Origin: Tyto alba
Lineage: Eukaryota > Chordata > Aves > Strigiformes > Tytonidae
Length of the DNA stretch: 64,000 nt
NCBI RefSeq assembly: GCF_018691265.1
Contig: NW_024881272.1
Coordinates: 25,657,323-25,721,322, forward strand
Reading direction: 5' to 3'
In this document: in pieces, positions 35,359 through 47,240 of the stretch
Layout of the letters: every line of letters begins with the position of its first letter
Numbering within the stretch: the stretch's first letter is position 1
Program-made: the position numbers and the translations under genes
The notes under the pieces: model-generated
The model's input: only the letters and a program-made list of their open reading frames with translations
Database searches by the model: none
What the model was told of the DNA's origin: nothing

Positions 35359-38300
35359 CTGATCTCCTGAGCTGCAGAGATTTAAGCCAGCTGTCGACTG
35401 TCTCCTGGCATTTGGGTTAGGAAGTAAATACAGAAGGAGGGGATTTTTACAAAATGCCCATCAGCCCTCCTCTCTGGGAGGAGCATGAGGGAGGCTTGGA
35501 GGTAAGGGAGAAAAATCTGCACTGTGGTATTAACGCTGTGCCCAGTCCAGTGCTAAATGAATTGGAGGAGGGGGGGATATTTTCTCTCTTACTGATGGGG
35601 AATGGGCTTCTGTCATGCTACCCTGAAGACAATTCTCCCTAGATGTGAGGCTGTGGAGTCTCAGAGGAGGTCCCCACATCCACCAATCCTACTTTGCCAA
35701 GAAGTTCCTTTTCCATAAGATGCTCATTGCAATAGAATTTACCAGCTTTGCACTACCGACACTTTTGGAGTTACATGGCAGAGACCTGACAGCCCCAGAG
35801 CATCCCCACTCCAGCCCTGATTCATGTTCTGTGCACAGCCTGGCTCCCCAGCTACAACCAGACTGCAAATCAGTGGTAGCTGAGTCTAGCACCACAGAGT
35901 TTCTGAGCAGAGTAGATTTTGATGGTTCAGCCTTGTTCTCTCAAGCGCTGAAGGCTCACAGACCCTTTTGGCTTAAGTAGGGGCTGTCTGTACTCAGCAC
36001 TTATGAAAATCAGCCCTAGGTCTTTTCTCAGATTAACAATCAGGATGAGCACAGCAGCTGTTGGAAACCCAGATCTTCATTTATAGGTGGGGAGTGCATT
36101 GCCAGTCGTGGATTTGGAGGACACGGGAGTTGGGCTCTGGCTGTCCATCCCTAGCTTCGCTACTGAGCTGAAAACTTGGACCTGGTGGTTTTAGTATCGG
36201 TCAGAATAACTGCTGAGAAATCTGGATTTTGACAGGACTGTGGACACGAACGTGTTATCTGTTAGTGCTGTGTTAAATGACAGTGCCATTTCCGCCAGTC
36301 ATTTCAAAGGCCAATAAATGTAGACAACACCTATGCAAAGGCTGATCCATCTCAGGATCCTGTCTCCAGCCACAGCCAGCAGTGGATGCTGATGAAGGAA
36401 TGTCACAGCACAAACTCATAGTGAACCTTCACCAGAATACTCTGTCAAGGTCCAGATATGTGGCAGAGGGACTTCCCAATGTAACCAAAATGGATTTATT
36501 GTCTCCATTAATTTTGCCGGTTGCCTTCTATCATTCACAATGTGCAGTGGTGAGGCGCTCTACAGACTAAACAGGCTTTGGATGAAAAATTATTTTTCCT
36601 TTTCTAGCTGGTCTGAGTTGCCATCTGTAACTTTCAGCTGTTGCCTCCCAGTTCTTGTATGGGGAGAAAAGGTGAACAACTATTCTCTGTTCACCTTTCT
36701 CAGCTTATCTTTATCACTTCTCTCCTCAATAATTTATTTTCCAGAGATGAGGAAGCCCAGTCACTGCAATTGTACCTCATATAGACACTGTTCTGTGCTT
36801 TACTGGTAGCTGGATCAAATACTAATATACCTCCTTGGTGCTCAACTAGTTTCTGGTTGCCGTTTTGATTAATAATTCTGGATTTTTGGTTGTGTAACTG
36901 TGGAGTTATTTTGCAGTGTGAGGGCAATATAAGAACTGTCCTCCCCACCCAGTTTTTTCCTCACCATCTTGACATGATCTAGGTTAATAATAACCCAGGG
37001 TTATGGGGAAGGCTTAATTTTAAAACTGGACCCATTTGATTACCTGATTTCCAGACCAGTCCTGGGAACACTTGTGCTAGCTAGCAGAGCCAGTGGTGAA
37101 CTGTAGAAAGGCAGACAGGGAGAAGCAGGTTTCAAGGCAGAAACAATGAAAACACATCTCTAAAGTCAGGGCTGGAGCTCTGGAGCTGGTTAGGTTGCAG
37201 CGTGGATCTCCAGCTGAGATGCTCCTATCTGGAGGGCAGAGCGGTCCTTGAGCATGTGGAGAAAAGACATGTCCATGCATCTGCTAAAGCTCTTGAGAGC
37301 TGCTGGTGTGCATCGCCTGCGGTGCTCAGCCCAAGAGCAGCTTGTTCACTCCACTACGAAGGTCGTGCCAAAACCTGACACTGTCACCCTACATACTTCT
37401 CCTAAACTTCCCTTTGATGGGAGATCTTGGGGGAAGGCAAATGAGAGAGTGCTCCGGTGCAGGGGCTGGAAAGGAAAGTGGTGCTTGTGATAACACAAGA
37501 TCAGGTTTCACTGAGTCCTCTTTCAAACAGCAATTGAAAAACCCTCCTGCCACTTGACAAGTTTCCAAAATCCTCTTTCTTTCCAGGATCTACCCATGGC
37601 CCTTGAGTATGGAGAAGAGACTGTGAAATGAAAGCCCTGTTTGCTCTGTGAAAGAGCTTGACAATGTGTTGAGAGAAAGTGTTAGTCACTGCCTTCAGAA
37701 AGGCATCCATTTATCTCTCTCTTTTCTTTTTTTCCCCTCTGCTTTTTCTAAGGAATCTGTGGTTGTAATCCCTCTCTGGGATTTTTCACAGTAGTCTGAT
37801 AATGTTAATATTTATTCTGGCTCAGAGATGAACTGACAGCACCGTGTTCTCTTCTCTTTCATTTTATCTCTGTACATCTATGAGGTGTTCTGTATGGTTT
37901 AAACTTCATCAACACCCAGCCTGATGCAGTGACAGGTAAAACCACCCTCTATCATGTCCTTTCACCTCTCTCACCTCTGGTGTTTTGTTTTCTGTGTTTG
38001 TTTTTATTAACTTATTTATTAAAAAGCTAAAGATTTTAAGTAATGCTAGAGACAGTTCAGTGGTCAAGAGATTTGGGGTTTCTGAGGATAATTCCTAGAC
38101 TATTCCTTGCCCTGTATTAAAGACTTGATTGCAGACTTTTGACAGGAGGATTGTGGAGACCTGGAGGAAGATTTTTGCCAAGAGTTTAGTCTTTGAAGAA
38201 AAGAACCCATAAAGTGGTGGAGTTTTCTTCTACTGATGGTCAGAGTGTTCTGGAGTCTGACCACAAAGGTCAGTGAAAAGCCCATCAGGATTTGTGTTGC

Positions 38301-40967
38301 CCTTAGAAGAGATGCCTGCAGAATAACAACAGCCAGACATAATTTGTTGTGGAGACAATCAGAATTTCCCACTCTGGGGTAGCAGGAGCAAGTGGAAAAG
38401 GGCAACAGTGGAGTTTCTTTGTGTGGAATTAGTGCCTGCCAACACTTGTGATTTTGTTGCGAGTTTTGTGAACATCTGTATTTATCTTAAAGCCTCCTGC
38501 CCAGGAGTCCGATGAATACAGGGAAATCTTGGTTTGCATTTGTACAAAAATGAGTTTATAGGTCTCATATGTGCCAAGTACAACCAGGAAACAAGAAATA
38601 AGGTATCAAAACTGGCTTAAAATAATCTCACAATTGTTATTAAGAACTTGACTTAGAAAATGGGAACATTTGTATCTGGTAGTACTTCCTCAGTGACCTC
38701 TGCAATATCTACAGTCCACCCTCATACATGCATGAGGATGGTGTGGGAGTAGGGAATGTCCCTGAAGCCACCCACAAGAGGATAGATACCCAAAGTAACT
38801 GATTTCAGCTCAAACTTTTATTGATGTGGTGGAGTGTAACCTCAGTTGAGAGCACAGACAGGAGTTTGCTGTTGAAAAAATTTTTTGAGATATTCTCTCT
38901 AATTTATTACTGTAGGGTTAGATTTAGCAATGTGTGAAATTACATTGAACAGATGGAGCACCAGTTTGTGTAGAGTACGGGTTTACATGCAAACATGCCA
39001 TATTTCTAGGACTGACATTTTTTCTTCAACATTTCTACTCCATCCAGAGCTGAGCTCATTTTAATCTTCCAAGCCTTCTCTTACAGGGGATGCCTGATCC
39101 CTGGTCTCCTCCAAACTGCTATTTCTCCTGTAAGGATCTCCAGATTACACAATTTCAGCTCATTTTGATTCATCTCTCATCTTTAGTGGCAAAGAAGAAA
39201 GAGGTTGAAGAACCTGAAAATGTTATGAAAACTTTCCCACAGATGACACCAGAGGCAATGAAGACTAATGACAGTTTTATTCCAAATGTTGAAATAATTA
39301 CTAACATCAGTAGCTCCTAGGATTTTTCTTTCATTCATACACATTCAGTTTTGATCATCTGTTGACCTCTGATTGAAAAAAAAGCCATCTGTGAATCACC
39401 AGGTTTCTACAGGAAAGGCAGGAAGTTCAGCAATGTCTGCAGTCATAAAACAAAGGAAATGTGAAACTACTTTGTAGTTTCCATGAGGTCAGATCCAGCA
39501 GCAACAATAAAGATGTTATGTGTTAAGTATTTGTCAATGGGAGCATCCACATTCTCAGAGCTGGTGACTCCAAAATCCCCCATTTTGAAGAAGCAAATGG
39601 CAAGCTTTTAAAACCATGTTTATCACAACGATGTAAGAGTGAAAAACTCAAATCAACCAAGAATTTTTGCGGTGTGAGGAGGAGTTCACCACTAAATACT
39701 GGCTTGTCACAGGATGACCAATAATTATTACCAGTCATGTTAACAGTAACTCAGCTTGTTGTCATACTCCTATCCCAAGTGTGCATGCTATTTCATACCT
39801 GATCTGCTTTTTTGTATCATGTACATTTCCGGCCATAAGCAAACCACAGACCACATAGAGTTATCTCACAAGCTGAGCCAAGATAATTGCTGGCCAAATT
39901 GATCAAGAAATTTTCAGTGTGGCTATTCATTTCTTTATAGCACAAACTGGCTAAGTGGCTGAGCAAACCATCTGAAGCTGGGAATGCCCAGGGCAGTCAG
40001 GGGCAGTCCTTCTCTTCTGATCCAGGAGCACTGGATCAAGCCCTTTCAAACTGAGACAGAAGAGAATCAGGCCAAGAATACTGAAGGGAACAAATCATTT
40101 AATGATAGCCTGCCACTGAAAATATCAATAGTGCAAAGATCAGAGGTTCTTTTTTGAGATCTATGCTGCAAACATCAACCTCCAGGGAAAATCCAATTCC
40201 CTACAGTCCATGTTGTACTGTAGACACACAAACATGTTACTTCACAGATCAGCACACCCATCTGAGTGCTTCTTCCCTCCCCACAAAATCACTGCATCAT
40301 GTAGAAGGTTATTGCTGCCTACAGAAATTCCTGTATGGGAATACACATACTGTATCTGGATTTGCCTAGGAAATCACTGCTACCAAATTATACCATAGCT
40401 ACATCCATGCTAGGAAGTACTAATGCTATCCCAATCCAAGAGAAAGAAAAATACGTACGTCAATGTTACATCAGAAGACTCATACACTCGTAAATTATAA
40501 TTAATTCTTAAATTGCACCTCAGACATGGACACGTCACTGCCTTCTACTGCAGAAATCCTCCCATCATCTGACCTGGCTCCTCTGAGCAAGTTTTCTTAG
40601 TCAAAGTAAGAGAGTTTTTTTTCAGTTCTTCCACTAGATCTGCAAAATATATGCAGATTTATACAGTGAGGCACACACTAAATACTCTGGGGGAAGGAGT
40701 AAAATAGACATTAATCAGATATTAAAGGACTTATGAGACAGGGAGAAATGTACATTTGGGCATATTTTGGTGTTGGTTTTAAATGTTACATGTATACAAT
40801 TACTACATATATGTATGTATTACTGTTCTGTTTTAAATTGCTGGATTGGGTAGGCTAAGAAGAAAAAAGAAAGAAGCAGGAGAAAAACACCTAATAACGC
40901 TAATGCTAGGGAACTGTGGCTAATTTGCAAATTGATACCAAATGCAAACATGCTTCCTTTAAACAGG
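35359..40967. other. Long unique non-coding stretch, no gene seen
   Basis: About 5.6 kb without recognisable repeats or exons. Local AT-rich phrases occur at 37780-37900, 38560-38660 and 40440-40510. Many short ORFs of 60-111 codons lie on both strands without recognisable content. Confidence 0.5.
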
Positions 40968-40988
40968 AAAAAAAAAAAAAAAAAAAAA
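40968..40988 (+). repeat. Poly(A) tract (A21)
   Basis: Twenty-one A, followed by GCCGG. No retroposed body recognised upstream. Confidence 0.85.
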
Positions 40989-41724
40989 GCCGGAGGAGTA
41001 GATGGCTGGGGTTAGTAAGATATCTGACAGTCTGAGCAGTTCATGTGTTTGCAGGGATCGGGCTGGGAGCAGATACTCCCAAATGCCTTGAGTATCAAGT
41101 GCATTGGATATGGCTTTTGATGAGAGGGGCAAGGTGCTGCCTTCGTTTCCCTGGGATGGTTCCCACTGGAGGGAGGTAGGAGCAAGCAGGGAGGGTTTGG
41201 TGGTGGTGAGGGGACAGGGACAGCCCTGCCTTGCATGTTTACACCAGACCCTGGCCTTTCCCCTTGCTGTGTTCCTTGTAATTTCTGGAAATCAGAAATA
41301 AGCTGATGTGATTAGAGAAGAACATATCTGGCTTAGTGCTCCTCAAGCTTAAAAAGGTGTTAAAGACTTGCCAAATTATAAATATGAAACTAATAGAGAT
41401 CCAAAATAAGGACAGTTGCCTAATTCCTTTACACTGAGAGACAAAAATGAAGGGTGTCATTACTGTGATTGATGGACAGATAGCAGCCTGGCCAGTGAGA
41501 AGCATCTAAGAGCTGGTGCACAGCTGAAAACATTTTACATCCAGCCCCACCCTCGATCTGGGTAAGGACTAGTTTTAACAGATTCTTATCTTTGGTGATG
41601 CTCTGCTGCTGGTGACCCAGTGGAAACAGAGTTTTGTGGTGTTGCTTCTCCTAGGGGAGGGGACAGGACTGTTTTTTCTTTAGGTTACATTTTTTTTTAT
41701 TTCTTTTTTTTCTTTTTCAATGCA
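40989..41724. other. Unique non-coding sequence
   Basis: A T-rich run lies at 41670-41718. No gene recognised. Confidence 0.45.
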
Positions 41725-42080
41725 ATCTCTTGAAGTCATCTTGCATTAATTAGCCGTCATCTTAACGACACTGTTGCATGTTAGACGAAGAGATCTCTGA
41801 ATTCAAATAAGACTTGACCCTAAGAGGGACCAGCTCCCTGGCTTTTTCTTCTCATCTCCTTAAATCTAAAAATTGCTAAGTGATCTCTGAGGCTCAGGCT
41901 TTCCTCGGAGATTAGTGTAAGAAAAGCCCCAACATCTGCAAAAGTGACTGCTTTTGACAACCGTACAGATATCTTAAAGAGCAGGAATTTCCCTAATAAA
42001 ACCCCTTAAAATAAGTCTTCTTAAGATTTCTTAATGCCACAGTGATCAGTTTGCATGTTTCAGAAATTCAAGAATTTTTT
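41725..42080. promoter_or_regulatory. CNE-like block
   Basis: GCATTAATTAG at 41743-41753 is followed by CCGTCATCTTAACGACAC with two CpGs, AGACGAAGAGATC, TAAATCTAAAAATTGCTAAG and further AT-rich phrases. Repeat-free and CpG-retaining in AT-rich context, which suggests constraint. Confidence 0.4.
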
Positions 42081-42393
42081 ATCTGCTTTGGAAAGTTATG
42101 AAAAAAAAAAAATGAAGCAGGTTTATATAAAGGGGAGAAGTATTTGAGATGCAGGAGAGACAGGGTAGAAAATCTTAGGAACTGGTGATAAAACCATAAA
42201 TTGTATAGCTCAGGGAATTTGTGGACTGACTAAAAATGACAAAGCAAAGCAGCCCAAGTTGGTCATCAGAATAATAACAAAGAGGACTTTTACCAAGGCA
42301 AAAAAAAAGCACGTGGACCCTCTGGCATTCCGTGGGCAATTTAAATAGCTTAATTCGGCATTGTTGTGATTAGCCATATGCCTGATAGCCTGT
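42081..42393. other. AT-rich unique sequence
   Basis: Two short A-runs (about 42100-42111 and 42300-42308). No gene recognised. Confidence 0.4.
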
Positions 42394-42420
42394 GGGCCAG
42401 ATCCTCTGCTGGTGTATAGC
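42394..42420. repeat. End of an ancient amniote foldback/MITE-like repeat
   Basis: GGGCCAGATCCTCTGCTGGT followed by GTATAGC matches, almost base for base, the terminal segment I recall for a dispersed palindromic element of turtles, crocodiles and birds (GGGCCAGATCCTCAGCTGGT followed by GTAAATC). The rest of the element is not evident. Confidence 0.55.
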
Positions 42421-42454
42421 AGAAGCTTTTCCAACTGCCCTATTCAGCAAGGCA

Positions 42455-43124
42455 TCTCTATTAAAGACAGTGTTTAGGCATCTGCTGAAATGTAAGTTTG
42501 TGCTTAGATCCCAACAAAGACACTGGGAGTTAAGCATTGCAAGGAAGCTGCTCTGGCACAGCGAGGTTTAAGTAAATATATCATGGAGCTGGAGCTGGGG
42601 CTCGAGCCCCTCACCCAAATTTACCACATATTTCTAGACTCTTGGATGCTGGCATGAAAGGCCAGGTTGACTGTGACATCCTCAAGCACAGAGAGATGCT
42701 GCTGGAGGTATCTGTAGGCTTTTGGTGCCTGATCCTGCACTCCTTTCCCCTGCCTGGAGGCTGGTGTAAATGTGTGGATCTCCAGTGCGTGGCAGAACCG
42801 AGGGTACCGTGTTATTAGGGCTGTGTATGCAGAGTGTGATGGGGTGGGCTGGGATGCCATGCTGTTGCTTCCAGGGGTAAAATTCAGCCTGGTGCTGTCG
42901 CTGCTCAGCTCAGCAGATCTACAGCAGGGTGAGTTGGGGTGAACGTGTCAAATGAGAGCTGCCAGCACCCATGCGTGTGGAGGGTGTGCAATGGCAGTGT
43001 GTGCTTACAGTGGTAACGCCACTGACATGAACACACTTGAGGCTGGTTCCTTGAGCTGAGTTTCAGTGAAAAAGTTGCACTGAGGGCAGGAGTAAGAGAG
43101 AATTTGGGGGAGGGGTTGGCTTTC
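42455..43124. other. Diverged, possibly repeat-derived sequence
   Basis: Includes GTTTAGGCATCTGCTGAA (about 42473) and CGAGGTTTAAGTAAATAT-like phrases that recall old amniote repeats. At 42550-42610 a MIR-like word order is present (CTCTGGCACAGCGAGG, GGGGCTCGAGCCCCT). The second phrase, CTCGAG flanked by GGGG and CCCC, is a 14-bp perfect palindrome. No gene is recognised. Confidence 0.35.
42727..42740. repeat. Possible second foldback-repeat terminus
   Basis: GCCTGATCCTGCACTCC at the same locus resembles the terminus of a related dispersed amniote element (GCCTGATCCTGCA). About 330 bp separate it from the 42394 terminus. The two could bound one decayed element, but the interior is not recognisable. 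Confidence 0.35.
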
Positions 43125-43262
43125 TTATTTGTTTTTGGTTTGGGGGGTTTTTTTGGCCTTTTTGTGTGGTTGTTTTGTTTTGGTTTGTTTTTTTTTTTTT
43201 TCGTTTGGTTTGGGTTTTATTGCTGATGTTGTTTGTTTGTTGGGTTTTTTTTGCTAGTTTGT
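43125..43262 (+). repeat. T/G-rich simple-sequence stretch
   Basis: About 138 bp consist almost only of T and G in TTTG, GTTTGTTTG and long T-runs. It is strand-asymmetric low-complexity sequence. The minus-strand open frame over it (Lys/Asn/Gln-rich, 69 codons) is a composition artefact. Confidence 0.8.
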
Positions 43263-44360
43263 TGGTCTCCAATAAAATGAGGACACAAATTTAGGTGTCT
43301 GAATTTTGACACCATTCTGCTTGCCTGCTCTTGTACTTCATTCCCATATGAATGAGTAGGTCTCAGCACCAGATAGTCTCATTTGAAATTTTGTTTTGTT
43401 TTATTTCATTTTAATTTTATGTTCTAAAAAGGTCAAAAGCAATCCAGAGAAGGCATAGGAATTCACCATGGAGTTTTCTGTAGCAGCTAGCAAGAAGGAT
43501 AAAATAGTATTCTACCAGTGATAAACTATATAGGAATACATGTAGATATGTTTAATTTGCAGAGAGAGAATGCTGATGATCTATGGCTCCCACTTTTCAA
43601 GCCCATGATCAACAGGGTGAAAGAACTGTCAGGGTACAGCGCAGATTTCTGTGCAAGAACTGGCTATAGATCCTTGGTATTTCTTGCAGATACATCCCAT
43701 GCACCTTGGGTGTTGTGGGATGAGGCAACAGAAGGCAGCAGGAACCCACATATTACATCCCACGCAGTTGTTTTTCCTCCTTTTTTCCCTTCAGGGGACA
43801 CTTTCCAGCTTAGTTTCAGAGCAGAGGAACATACCAAAAGTACAGAATAACCCACTGAAACTAAGAAATCTGGTGCATGTCCAACTCTAGCAAAGGTGGA
43901 GCAGGAAACAGATCAAGGATTAGACCCATGAAGGGACATAGGTTCACAATTACCATGTTAAGTCCTTCAGCCCAGCTGTAAAACCTCTGAATCACCACCC
44001 AGCTCCTGCTTGACCCCGGATGCTCCTTAAATCTTCCTGGTATGTTGGTTTGCAATGCTAAAATTCCCAGGTGCTGAAGAGAGGTGTTGCAGGTCCTCGT
44101 GGGAGCACCCCCATCGTGACTTGGGTGAGCAGCTCGGTGCCCCTTATCAGGTCCAGTGGTGTTTCTCAGCCTACCTTACCCATAATGTCCATCTAATAAG
44201 GACTCCTAATGACCCAGACAAAACACAACAGTGATGGTGGTGGTAGGGATCAGAGAAGGTGGTAGAAGACCTCACAGCTAGCACCTTTTATCCCCTGTAT
44301 TTGTGTGTGTGTCTTTCCTCTGGCTCTGTGAATTGGTAAACAATTTTAAGAAGTCCTATA
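43263..44360. other. Unique non-coding sequence
   Basis: A TTTAGGTGTCTGAATTTT string at 43290-43307 recalls the TAGGTGCCTAA words of old reptile/bird repeats. Otherwise no features. Confidence 0.4.
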
Positions 44361-44405
44361 GGTTAGGTTAGGTTAGGTTAGGTTAGGTTAGGTTAGGTTA
44401 GGTTA
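44361..44405 (+). repeat. (GGTTA)9 microsatellite
   Basis: Nine perfect GGTTA units. Directly joined to the GAATA array. On this strand the unit is a rotation of TTAGG; it differs from the vertebrate telomere unit TTAGGG and lies at the tail end of a CR1 fragment, so it is read as part of the CR1 tail. Confidence 0.95.
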
Positions 44406-44465
44406 GAATAGAATAGAATAGAATAGAATAGAATAGAATAGAATAGAATAGAATAGAATAGAATA
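44406..44465 (+). repeat. (GAATA)12 microsatellite
   Basis: Twelve perfect GAATA units follow the GGTTA array without interruption. On the minus strand this reads TATTC, the usual microsatellite tail of bird CR1 copies. Confidence 0.95.
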
Positions 44466-44545
44466 TTACAGTTGGAAGGGATCTACAATGATCATCTAGT
44501 CCAACTGCCTGGCCACTTCAGGGCTGACTAAAAATTAAAGCAAAT
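44466..44545 (-). repeat. CR1 LINE 3'-end fragment, minus strand
   Basis: CAGTTGGAAGGGATCTACAA, GATCATCTAGTCCAACTGCC and CACTTCAGGGCTGACTAAAA follow the well-known avian CR1 3' UTR read in antisense. The 3' tail points to lower coordinates and carries the two pentamer arrays. Similarity fades after about 44545, so only some 80 bp of the element are left, an extreme 5' truncation. It is much less diverged than the copy at 19.3 kb, so it is younger. Confidence 0.8.
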
Positions 44546-45550
44546 CCTAGAACTAAAGTTATCCTAGAGCTGAATACATAGGTGATTGGAGGTGGGAGAC
44601 ATCAAGTCAAATCCCTTCAGACAAGAGTGTAAATAGATATATTGAGGGGGTGTAACAAGTCACATGACATTGTCTGATCAACTTTAGGATTCTGAAATGT
44701 TTACTGGAAAGCTTAATTTTTTTACAAAATGTGGTTTTGGATTGTTGGGGTTTTTTTTAGGAGGAAAGCAGGACATTTTGTTGATGGGAGCAGCTCAGAC
44801 TGTGCGCTTCAGAGGGGAAAACCAGATCAGGCAAATTTACCTCTCAACCTCTGTATCTCAATTTCCTGACCTGTGAAATGGGCACAAGATTGCTTAGACT
44901 GACTCTTCTAATGTGTCCCTGTACTCTGGGCTCCAATGTGATATAAAAGGTGCAAATTAAGACTCGGGTGTCTTATTCCTACGCAACAGTATTAGAAATA
45001 CTGCTCCGATCGAGAAAAAAAGGTACCATCAAAAGGAAAGTTTTATTTAAGACACTGCAGGTATGGACTTGCTGCCAGCAGCCTAAAACTAACAAGAACT
45101 TGGAGCAAAAAAAATCCTTTCTGGTTTTATATCTCAATCAGGAAGAACTGTCCTTTTTAATTCAAACACTGGGGTCTAGAGTTGTTTTCCCTACAGATGC
45201 CAGGTTGTATTGGGAATATCAGGAGCTGCCAATTGCAATAACAGTTTCTAATTCCAAATTAATTCAGTGTAAATGAACTGTCAAGAGAAGATTGATTTGT
45301 TTTGGTAATTGCCCTGATGCAGGCTGCTGGGTGACAGCGGGAAAGAGCAAAGAAGGGAGCTTTGGCAGGTCTGGCTGAGCCTAAGGGTGGATTGAGGAGA
45401 CGGAGGCCTAGCTGCAAATATCATCTGTCAGGACCACTGCTGAGCCCGATGCTTTTTTCCAGCCTTCAACAATGTCTTCAGGAATGAAGCCGATGCTGCA
45501 AAATGTTCCTTGAGTTAAAGAGATCAGTATGTTAAGCAATTAGGAAGGGG
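44546..45550. other. Unique non-coding sequence
   Basis: No gene recognised. A short region at 44640-44790 is T/G-rich. The 108-codon plus frame at 44950-45276 has no recognisable domain. Confidence 0.45.
44840..44925 (-). repeat. MIR-like SINE relic
   Basis: ACCTCTGTATCTCAATTTCC followed by TGACCTGTGAAATGGGCAC is close to the conserved 3' end of MIR-type SINEs read in antisense (cctcagtttcctcatctgtaaaatggg). Confidence 0.5.
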
Positions 45551-45571
45551 AAAAAAAAAAAAAAAAAAAAA
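45551..45571 (+). repeat. Poly(A) tract (A21)
   Basis: Twenty-one A are followed by GAGACGACC and preceded by GGAAGGGG. No retroposed body is recognised. Confidence 0.85.
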
Positions 45572-46149
45572 GAGACGACCCCCTCTATGGAAAGGGCTGC
45601 TCATCTTTCAGCCCCCAGCTCTGCTCTGATGCTGTATTGATGGGCCACCAGCCCTCACCTCCTCCAGGGTGGCAAAGTGACAGTCTCGCTCTGTCTCATG
45701 GCTGGAAAGGGCTGAAAATGAAGGATGTAGGGCCAGGCAAGGCTGGGTGCTGGAGATGCAGGGCTACCTGCTAGGGTGCAAAGGGGCATGCAAGCATGAC
45801 ATTCCAAATAGGATATCTCATGCTGCCTGAGGCAGATGGACGAAGTTTGGCTGCCTGAGTAGTTCCATGTGGATGCGTCCAGTCTGCTGATCTCTTCCTA
45901 TGGGCTTCATCTGCATCCGCAGCCTGCAGAGTCCTTCTATACACAAACCTGCACCAGTACCACCCAAGTCCACACTGATGCTGTAGGGTTCACAGCATGA
46001 GCATCTGCTATATGTATAACCCAAAAAGGTATTTTAGCAGGAAATTCAACGTGTTACACTTCCAACAGTGAGGGAAAAGGCTGAACAAACGAGGACATTG
46101 GGAAGCAACACTGTCTGTAGTTCAAAAGCAGACTTTGGAGGGTAGACGC
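45572..46149. other. Unique non-coding sequence
   Basis: A GGGCATGCAAGCATGACA string near 45784 was considered as a p53-type site and judged too weak. Nothing else stands out. Confidence 0.45.
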
Positions 46150-46640
46150 CAGGCATTAATTAATTCAGCAACGTGTAGGTGCCTTAAAAAGGAACAATGA
46201 CCAAATGATTTTTAATCCATATAACAGACAAATATATAATCTTTGTTAAAACTACTCCATAGATATAGCATTCAGGTTATTGCTACAGTCTATAAAACAG
46301 CAAGACAAGAAACATCCCAGAGCAAATGACACGGTAAACTCCCAAATGTTAATGAAGTTGCTTGCTAAAACACTGCTAAATAAGATAGCTTTTGCCTGCT
46401 GTATTTTTGGGGCTTGTTTTTGTGCATGTGCTTAAATTTGCCGATCAATACAGGTGCTATGTGACTGAATTGCTAATGGAGTCTGTAGATTAGTTTATCA
46501 ATAGCATTTAAATACTTTTCACACTTGCAGTAGATTTTGAATTATTTATTTGATTCTGGTCAATTGCTTATGATCTCATTAGCATTAGTCTGTAAAGTGA
46601 TGCTAGACTTGTTGGAATACTTTAAAGATTTCATGGCTCT
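46150..46640. promoter_or_regulatory. Strong CNE-like block, about 490 bp
   Basis: Long, repeat-free and AT-rich. It begins with ATTAATTAATT (46155-46165) and CAGCAACGTG, includes ATGATTTTTAATCC, TTAATGAAGTTGC, TGCCGATCAATAC, ATTGCTAATGG and GAATTATTTATTTG, and ends with TCATTAGCATTAG. CpGs are retained at several points (near 46170, 46331 and 46441). No long open frame crosses it. Among the blocks seen, its texture is most like a deeply conserved developmental enhancer. Confidence 0.45.
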
Positions 46641-47089
46641 GCAAATTTTTCTGGGGGAAGGAGGTGTCAGGGCTTAAACTCACAAAATCCAAGTCCTACA
46701 GAGAGTCCTTTTTAAGACAGGGGATCTGCTAGCAGGAGGGGAACTCTCAGGATCTCACTGGGGAAAGGAAGGAGGCATGATTATAAATCATCCTTGGATA
46801 TTGAGAGAGCTGGCTGGTGATTATTGTTCCTCCATGCTCAGTAGTGCAAAGTATTGGTGGATGTCACAGCCCTGGCTGTGCTCAGTGCTATGCATTTAGG
46901 TAGGCTGCTGCCCTAGAAAGTTTGGCCTTTATAGTGTTTCCCAAAAATGGGAGAAAACTGCCATCCTCATTCTGAATTTGGGGCACAGAATGGGTCACGG
47001 ATAAGTCTGTGATCCCACAGAGACCCTATAGCTGAGCTAGAAAATGAACTGAAGCCTTTTGAGTCCTTTTCTCTAGTCTTCACAGCAAA
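46641..47089. other. Unique sequence with possible MIR-like relic at 46965-47065
   Basis: TGTGATCCCACAGAGACC followed by GAGCTAGAAAATGAACTGAAG recalls the MIR core (ggtcacacagagag ... gcagagctggga...aacc). Too diverged to be firm. Confidence 0.3.
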
Positions 47090-47240
47090 TCCATTAATAT
47101 TCCTAATTAAAAGTCACAAATATGCTAAACGATCTAATTTCATATGTTGTGTTATTCTGATTCAATGGAAGAGGAGTTGCATTGTCTTGCCAGACATTAA
47201 ATTTATCTTTTAGTCTTTTGATACGTCACATGTAGACTCC
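47090..47240. promoter_or_regulatory. CNE-like block
   Basis: ATTCCTAATTAAAAGTC, AAACGATCTAATTTC and TTTTGATACGTCACATG appear in one short AT-rich unit. ACGTCA is a CRE half-site. Inferred only. Confidence 0.33.

Noticed and set aside
43063..43272. Lys/Asn/Gln-rich minus-strand protein
   Set aside because: The composition comes from the T/G-rich simple sequence.
44361..44405. Interstitial telomere repeat
   Set aside because: The unit GGTTA is a rotation of TTAGG, not the vertebrate TTAGGG. It is joined to a CR1 tail, which explains it better.
45782..45802. p53 response element
   Set aside because: Two CATG half-sites exist but several positions miss the RRRCWWGYYY consensus.
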